Assembly: GCA_038501195.1 (NCBI GenBank) | Contig: JBBPUQ010000009.1 | Location: 186,001-250,000 of the forward strand | Length of the DNA stretch: 64,000 nt | Source: Nemania diffusa | Taxonomy: Eukaryota > Ascomycota > Sordariomycetes > Xylariales > Xylariaceae | Reading direction: 5' to 3' | Part shown: piece by piece, positions 58,228 to 64,000 of the stretch | Numbering within the stretch: position 1 is the stretch's first letter | Layout of the letters: the number at the start of each line of letters is the position of its first letter | The notes under the pieces: generated by a model | What the model was told of the DNA's origin: nothing | Database searches by the model: none | Seen by the model: the letters and a program-made list of their open reading frames with translations, nothing else | Position numbers and translations under genes: made by a program

Positions 58228-58994
58228 CTGATTCTCGGTGTCGATGAAAAAATAGCTACAGTAAGGAAAAAAGAAATAATAACGTCTCTACCCTCCCTTG
58301 TCTGTGTGAATATGGCCTAGCTAGTTTAATATAGGGACTTCAAGTGCTTTACGAGTTAACACCTATGAAACTAGAACATCGGCAACCCCGCACGAATGCC
58401 GATACAACGGTAGGTGGTCAGCACTCTGCTGCCACCTACTAAGGTATTATCATTGGCCTTAGCATGTTTTAACCATATCTTTACGGTAACTATCACCTGG
58501 CGCGGAGATTATCTAACCGCGCCACATATCTAGGAATGCTACATAAACTGTAAAGGGTGTTTCGCTGATTGGGGTATGTCCTGCATAGCTGCTGACAGAA
58601 ACATGGGGTTCAGCAGCTGGAAGATTAAGCGAGCCATGGTGATTTGCTGACGACGGGATATATTGCCTGACTGCAGACAAGGCGAGTGATTGTTCTCGAC
58701 CACCCTGCATTGTTCTTTGAGAGCTGTCGACCGCCATGTATGCCCAAGTAGTCGATGATCTCCGGACAGCTGCGAGCTGAGCATCCAACATGTGTTGGAG
58801 GACATTGTCGGGCTAGGCCTTCAAGATAGCGATCACATCGGCTTTTAGAAAACTGGCTGAACTGCATAAATCAATGGCTAGAGACTTCTGTTGCTATGCC
58901 CCACCTAACTTCCCTAGACCCTTCTCATAAGTTCGCCTGTCTTGATAGCGGCTCTATGCGAAATTTATAACCTCAGAGTGTTTAGTGCCTTGAC
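58228..58994. other. Divergent spacer before HET gene
   Basis: Separates the divergent membrane protein (-) and the HET gene (+). Open frames within it lack support. No other feature is seen. Confidence 0.5.
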
Positions 58995-61802
58995 ATGGAC
59001 CACCTCATCCTACCCGAGGGAGCCAAGCCATGGCTCAAGCTAGCCTACGACAACCCGGAAACTGGTTGGTATGAAAACGTCACTGATAGCAGCTCTGACT
59101 ACTTCAACTTCTATAAACAGCTCAAGTGGACGTATGAGGAAGTCTGGGCCCAGCCCAAGAAAGATGATGACCTTCTTGGAGGCATAGAAGAGAATGCAGT
59201 CAAAAACCCTCCGAAAACACCATGGGAAATCGACTGTTTCTTCCAGACTTGGCTTCTCTTCGGAACTATCATCGAGGTCTTTCGTCTAAGCGGCGTTGAG
59301 GCCAAGACGGATGACTTCCTTGTCCCCATAACGCTGCGAAGTGTTCACAAGCCGCAGACAGCCCGACTAGTCACCACTGCCAAGCTACCGCAGTTTATTC
59401 AACAATGGTGGCAGGCTCACAAGGTGTCAGGAGACGCGAAGAGCTTCGGCCAGGCTCTCGAAATCCTCGATTTTGTGGGCAAGATCGTAGATTACCACTG
59501 CGCAAATGGGAAAGACCATCGGTCAATCCACCAGTACGGCAAGATACTGTGGGATGTCTCGGCTGATACTACGACCGCTATTATCGCGGTCGCCTCAACG
59601 CTGCGCAAGGCCGCCTTTTCCATCTACAACAAGCCTCCTAACGAAGAGCGCTGGCCAGTGACCAACTCTTCTCTCCTATACCAGCGCATTCAGCGGAAAT
59701 GGTGCCGGTCCGATGCGGCGATGATTATGGAGGATTTTGACATCGACGGCCAATACTACATTGCGGCGGCAACTGGTCGGACACTAGAGGAGCTGGATGA
59801 CCACTATGCATGTACCGATCAAAGCTGCGAGGCGAAAATATCTGATGGGACGTACACCACCAAGCATGATCCCGCGTGCCACGACGATGACTACGATCCA
59901 GAGCCCAAATTTGCCGGTCATGTGTTTCCAGAGCTGAAAACGAATCCTACATCCATGCGCGAGGCGATCAAAGGAATAATGGATGTCGGTCGCCTCCCCG
60001 TCTTAAGATGGGACACCGAGCAGAAGGGGATCACTACATATGGACACGAGAAAGATTCATACGCGGAGGACAGTTCTAAGTGCCCCCCTTTTGTGGCAAT
60101 CTCTCACGTGTAAGTCTCCCCAACTGTACTCACCGACAGCAAAGTCCGAGCCGAACACTTAACTGTCAATAGATGGGCAGATGGGAAAGGGAACCCTTTT
60201 GACAATTCCCTTCCTTACTGCCAACTGGAAAAGATCCAGACACTCGTAGATGCTCTCTGCGCAAATCACCTCTCCAAGAAGAGAGCGCATTCAGCGCCCG
60301 GCTTCTGGATGGACACGCTGTGCTGTATTGTCGGCCTTGACGAGGATAGCCGAAATTACAAGAAGAAAAGCATACAGTCGATGCGCGAGATCTACGGCGA
60401 AAGCGTAGCAGTGTTAATCATCGACCCGTGGCTAATGTCGATTCCTTCGACCGCGTCCGTCTTCGAGATCTGTTACAGGATCTACGCGTCGGGATGGTCG
60501 CGGCGGCTGTGGACTCACCAAGAGGGCTTCCTAGCGCGGGAAGTCTACTACCAGCTCGAGGACAAGCCGCTCAAGCTGACGGATGTCGACGAGTTAGCGC
60601 TCGAGTTCCAGAAGAAGATGGCATACCAGGGCTCCCCTGTCTCATTCCCACGCCAGGCGTCGAATAAGACAAGCTTCTACTACACGACCGTGAAGCGCAT
60701 CGTCAACGGCATCCGGGATGGCCAGATCCCTGCTCACGACAAATGGCTCGTCTACAACCACCTCGCCAAGTCCCTCGGCTACCGCTCGACCACAAACATC
60801 GACGACGAGCTCCTCTGCGTCGCGTCCGTGATCGGGCTAAACGTCAAGACATACGCGCAGCTCGAGGTCGAGAAAGACCGCACAGCGACCGCGGAGCTGC
60901 GCATGAAGGCCTTCCTACAAGAAATCGGGCGCTTCCGCCAGGGCATAATCTTCAACAACTACAAGCGCCTCAGCCTGCCCGGGTTCCGCTGGGCCCCCGT
61001 GTCGCTCCTAGGCCACCGGTCCTCTGGCCTGGGCGACCCTGACGACACGAAGGACGCGCACATCCAGGACTACAGCGGGCTGAACCTCAACGACATCCAC
61101 GTCGAGGTCAGCGCGCTCAACGTCAAGGTCAACGTGACCAAGTACATCCCGCGGCGGCTGGGCATCGACCGCGAGTTCCTGTCCACGGTGATCGGCGACC
61201 GCACCATCCTGCTGCCCACCACCGGCCTTCCCGTCGACTACCCCGGCTACGTCGTCAGCTTCGCGTCCAAGAAGCACGGCCTCACCATCAACATGGCCGA
61301 GCGCCGCTTCGGCGTCTCCTACGCCCCGCCCGTGGCCACGAGCATGCTGGCCTTCCGGCCGCCCGCGATGCCCACCGTGCCCATGCCGCCCTCGTTCGGG
61401 AAGGTCCCCAGCCTCGGCAAGGGCGGGTTTGGCTTTGGGAAAAGCGCTCCGCCGCCGCCTGCCAAAGCTGCTGAGAAAGGTCCTGTCGCATCTCCGCCGC
61501 CCGAGTCGCCCGCCGTGGTGTCCTATAAATACGTCGTCTTCGTGGCTGACAATGACGTAGACTGGGCGTACGATAGGGACTACGTGCTGATTCTGCAGAG
61601 GCCTCTGGGCTCGGAAGGAGGGCCGCAGGAGTTTCTGGCGATGGTCGGGCGCAAGTCTGTTGGGCCGGGAAAGAGGTACTGGGTGCAGTCGCTGTGCTCG
61701 GCTGTGGTGAGGGTGAGGAAGCCGAGTGATGATCGGAAGGTTGATGCGGGCATTGATTATGTTGAGGTAGGGACGCCGGATACAAACTGGGTTGTGACTT
61801 AG
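58995..61802 (+). CDS. HET-domain (heterokaryon incompatibility) protein
   Basis: Two exons (58995-60109, 60173-61802; intron GTAAGT...ATAG), 914 residues. The HET domain starts at about residue 366 with FVAISHVWADG, spans the intron, and continues with GNPFDNSLPYCQL, FWMDTLCCIVG, KKKSIQSMREIY and a VLIIDPWLM segment; RLWTHQEGFLA matches the later W(T/C)xQE block. About 365 residues before it are helical and contain a His/Cys cluster (YACTDQSC, DPACHDDDYD) that may bind metal. After about residue 760 there is a Pro/Gly/Phe-rich insertion (FGKVPSLGKGGFGFGK), then a beta-rich C-terminal domain. HET proteins trigger cell death after fusion of incompatible hyphae in characterised cases; for this copy the role is inferred. 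I see no NACHT or WD40 part. The 3' half is very GC-rich, unlike the flanks. Confidence 0.9.
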
Positions 61803-62648
61803 TTTTGCCAGCCGTGACAGTGGCGTTGTAGGTTCTATATCAAGTTCTAGATATTATATGATTCAATCCTCCAGGTGCCTTGGCTGTAAAGTGATGACAG
61901 GTCGCAGTTGGGTCACTGTTAAGTCTAGGCTAAGTCAAGTATAGGGGTTAGGGGTTAGGAATTTCCGAAGACTCCTCCCCTTAAATAATAATATTTATTA
62001 TAAACATCTTTAAACGATCACTGGCGTCTTTCTAATGATTTGATTACCTAATAGTTATTATTTCGTGTAATTGGAACCAAACCACCTCAGATTGTTAATG
62101 CATGAGCTTATATTTACACACGACCCAGTCACTATGCGAGGTAACGATGGTAAGCATGGGTCAGTGAGCTACATTTCATACCTTTCTTTCTAGCAACAAC
62201 GGCTTTTCTATTCACTGTGAGACCCAAATTGCCTGACAATAGAGCCCTCAGTCTAGCGCTTAAAGGTCGCATACGTAAGTATTTTCAACTTCTTTCGTAT
62301 TGTGGACACAAAGAGAGTCTCACTACGCCTCAAAGGATCTTTTATTTGATCTAGATGGTTGTTTATCGGCTTTTGACTTTATTAGTAAACTCGACATTGT
62401 CGTTTGAAAATATGTTTTTTGTGTATTCGACTTGTCAAAGAAAACTTACTCTTTTAATATCGATGAATAATGCCATTGTTTACAAGAGAAAGAGCAAAAT
62501 ACATACCGAACCACTCAACTTAAATTCGAGGCGAGCTCTAGAAGGAGACCGAACTTCATAACTATTTACATCGCACGCACTTGTTTGAGAATCACTAGAA
62601 AGACTGAACCGCCTTATCATATGCTAGTCTTTTTTAATCATCTTTATC
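61803..62648. other. AT-rich intergenic region
   Basis: 3' flank of the HET gene and promoter of the next gene. The small frame at 62355-62561 has no support. Confidence 0.5.
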
Positions 62649-63497
62649 ATGTCCGACCATTCGATCCATAACACCACAGATATGCCTACATGGCGAATTC
62701 CGGGTCTGCGTTGGAGGGATGACTTATCCGATATCGCTGATACCCTAGGTTTTAGAGAAGATAGGTCAGATTGGATTCGGGCACTAGCGGCGCTCATTGA
62801 TGATCTGCATGCTCATGTTGCATTGACACCTGAAATAACCGCTGTTCTATCTTCGTGCTCATGGACGGCGGAAGAAACCCGAGCCTCTAGAATTCTTGAA
62901 GCATACTACCTGCCAGGTGAGATGTTCTCGCCAACCGCTGTTATCAGGTCGCCATACCAGGCAGTTCCAGAAAGCTTAGTCGAGTGTGTCCAAAGCCTCG
63001 CCATTACTATATCTTGTATCGGTACTAGGCGCTTCAATACAAAACCGGTAGCGTGGATGTGGTTTCCCACGACAGAGAACCACATCACCGCTCTCGCGTA
63101 CGTTCTCATGCTCTATGTATACTTAGTCCAGCACCTGTCGCAGGAACGCGATCCTGCCAGAAAAGAACGCATGATAAAGACCTACCATAACGCTCTTGAT
63201 TTTCTCCAGATTTTCCGTTGCCTTGCCTGCGGCGCGAATCTTAAGGAGGACGCATACTCCAGACCAGTGTTGAATACAGACACGGGCGGTTTCAGCAGAA
63301 TGTGCTACGCCTGTGAAGACCTTGAAGAAGGGGAAATCATCGAGATCCCGTCGATTATGCGCGTATGTCACGATGGAGCATTGTCTTATTCCATATGCAC
63401 TCATGATAGCGGGGATCCAGAATGCAGGCATTTTCTCCATAACGGGTATCTAGAGGAGTTTGTAGATGCGAACGTAGATTTATCAATGTATTATTGA
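62649..63497 (+). CDS. Orphan protein with paired cysteines
   Basis: Single exon, 282 residues from the ATG at 62649 (context ATC-ATG-T); ATG codon 12 is an alternative. No signal peptide. Residues 40-190 are predicted helical, with a hydrophobic TALAYVLMLYVYLVQHL stretch (about 141-157) that could be one membrane span or a buried helix. The C-terminal third has CLACG (about 194-198), CYACED (about 220-225), then ICTHDSGDPECRHF, giving C-x2-C...C-x2-C spacing followed by a Cys/His cluster, which would suit zinc binding. I do not recognise a family. Codon use is less GC-biased than in the HET gene, so it may be lowly expressed, recently acquired, or lineage-specific. Could be part of a larger spliced gene, though no flanking exon was found. 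Confidence 0.6.
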   Translation: MSDHSIHNTTDMPTWRIPGLRWRDDLSDIADTLGFREDRSDWIRALAALIDDLHAHVALTPEITAVLSSCSWTAEETRASRILEAYYLPGEMFSPTAVIRSPYQAVPESLVECVQSLAITISCIGTRRFNTKPVAWMWFPTTENHITALAYVLMLYVYLVQHLSQERDPARKERMIKTYHNALDFLQIFRCLACGANLKEDAYSRPVLNTDTGGFSRMCYACEDLEEGEIIEIPSIMRVCHDGALSYSICTHDSGDPECRHFLHNGYLEEFVDANVDLSMYY

Positions 63498-64000
63498 AGA
63501 TCCGCGATCTACGTCACTACGTCACTAAGGTAGTTATGTTAGCAATGCTTTCAATAGACTGATACAGATCAAATATTGAAAAAAAAAACTCTAAAAGCTT
63601 TATAGTACGTAGACCCATTCTACTATAAGAGCACAAGGTAACTTTACGAAGCTTATTACACAGAAGGTTAGTTTGAATCCGAAAATCTTGTCTGGCCGTC
63701 CCAACATAGTAAGTCGTTATTAGTAATCTTGAGTAGAATGAGTGACATCAAATATTAAGATACGATATTGAGTATAAATAGCTAAATGTTTCTTTTCGGG
63801 AACTGCATAGTAGTTTAAAAGTAATGAAAGTTGGTAAACATAGCTACTTAGCAATCTACGGGGCTAAGAGAAGAAAGTAAAACTGCGATATAACTTAATG
63901 TGATTTTTTATTGATGAATTATACTATAAATAGAGCATGCCGTTTCATACCTTGGGAACCGAGAAATTGTATCTCAAACCCCAAATGACGAATTGGATAT
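63498..64000. other. AT-rich right edge
   Basis: No feature is seen in the last 500 bases. Confidence 0.5.

Overview
The window looks like chromosomal DNA of a filamentous ascomycete (Pezizomycotina, probably a Sordariomycete). Genes are interrupted by short GT-AG introns, mostly 50-110 bases, with lariat-type CTAAC/CTGAC branch sites. The protein families are typical of such fungi: DUF1996, But2-type secreted proteins, HET, DUF7924, GH18 with CBM1, and an EGF-containing ABCG transporter. Long AT-rich intergenic stretches carry many CCTAGGTA-type words. There are no operons, CRISPR arrays or convincing tRNA/rRNA genes. About 20 genes in 64 kb makes it gene-poor. It holds at least one solo LTR, one short LTR-like insertion and several fold-back sequences.

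Left part (1-13.9 kb): a five-exon secreted DUF1996 protein (313-1630), a single-exon 489-residue protein of unknown function (5138-6607) and a family 1 glycosyltransferase (9330-11004), separated by roughly 3 kb deserts. Next come an Adp1-type ABC transporter (13953-17398, +) and a convergent mitochondrial ribosomal protein mS26/Pet123 (17804-18769, -).

Middle (19-33 kb): a small cysteine-rich protein (21809-21970), a predicted pseudokinase (23162-24361), a solo LTR with 5-base target duplication (24757-24942), a protein kinase with conserved catalytic residues (25428-27009), a frameshifted gene fragment (27623-27843) and the ribosome-assembly GTPase Nog2 (29742-32459, nine exons).

Right part (33-64 kb): a But2-type secreted protein (32974-34283), a GH18 chitinase with CBM1 (37939-39510), a convergent paraoxonase-like protein (40096-41558), an unrecognised low-complexity protein with an apparent C-terminal frame change (43908-46453), a DUF7924 protein (48526-50167), a small conserved fungal protein (51929-52584), a divergent pair of secreted-protein genes (52911-53780 and 54399-56475), a multi-pass membrane protein (56685-58227), a HET-domain protein (58995-61802) and an orphan protein with paired cysteines (62649-63497).

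Housekeeping genes (Nog2, mS26) are interspersed with secreted and self-recognition-type genes (chitinase, But2, DUF1996, Ser/Thr-rich, HET). I see no biosynthetic cluster. Exon boundaries were built by hand from reading frames and splice signals; every multi-exon model reported sums to a whole number of codons. Family names come from remembered family hallmarks, not from a search.
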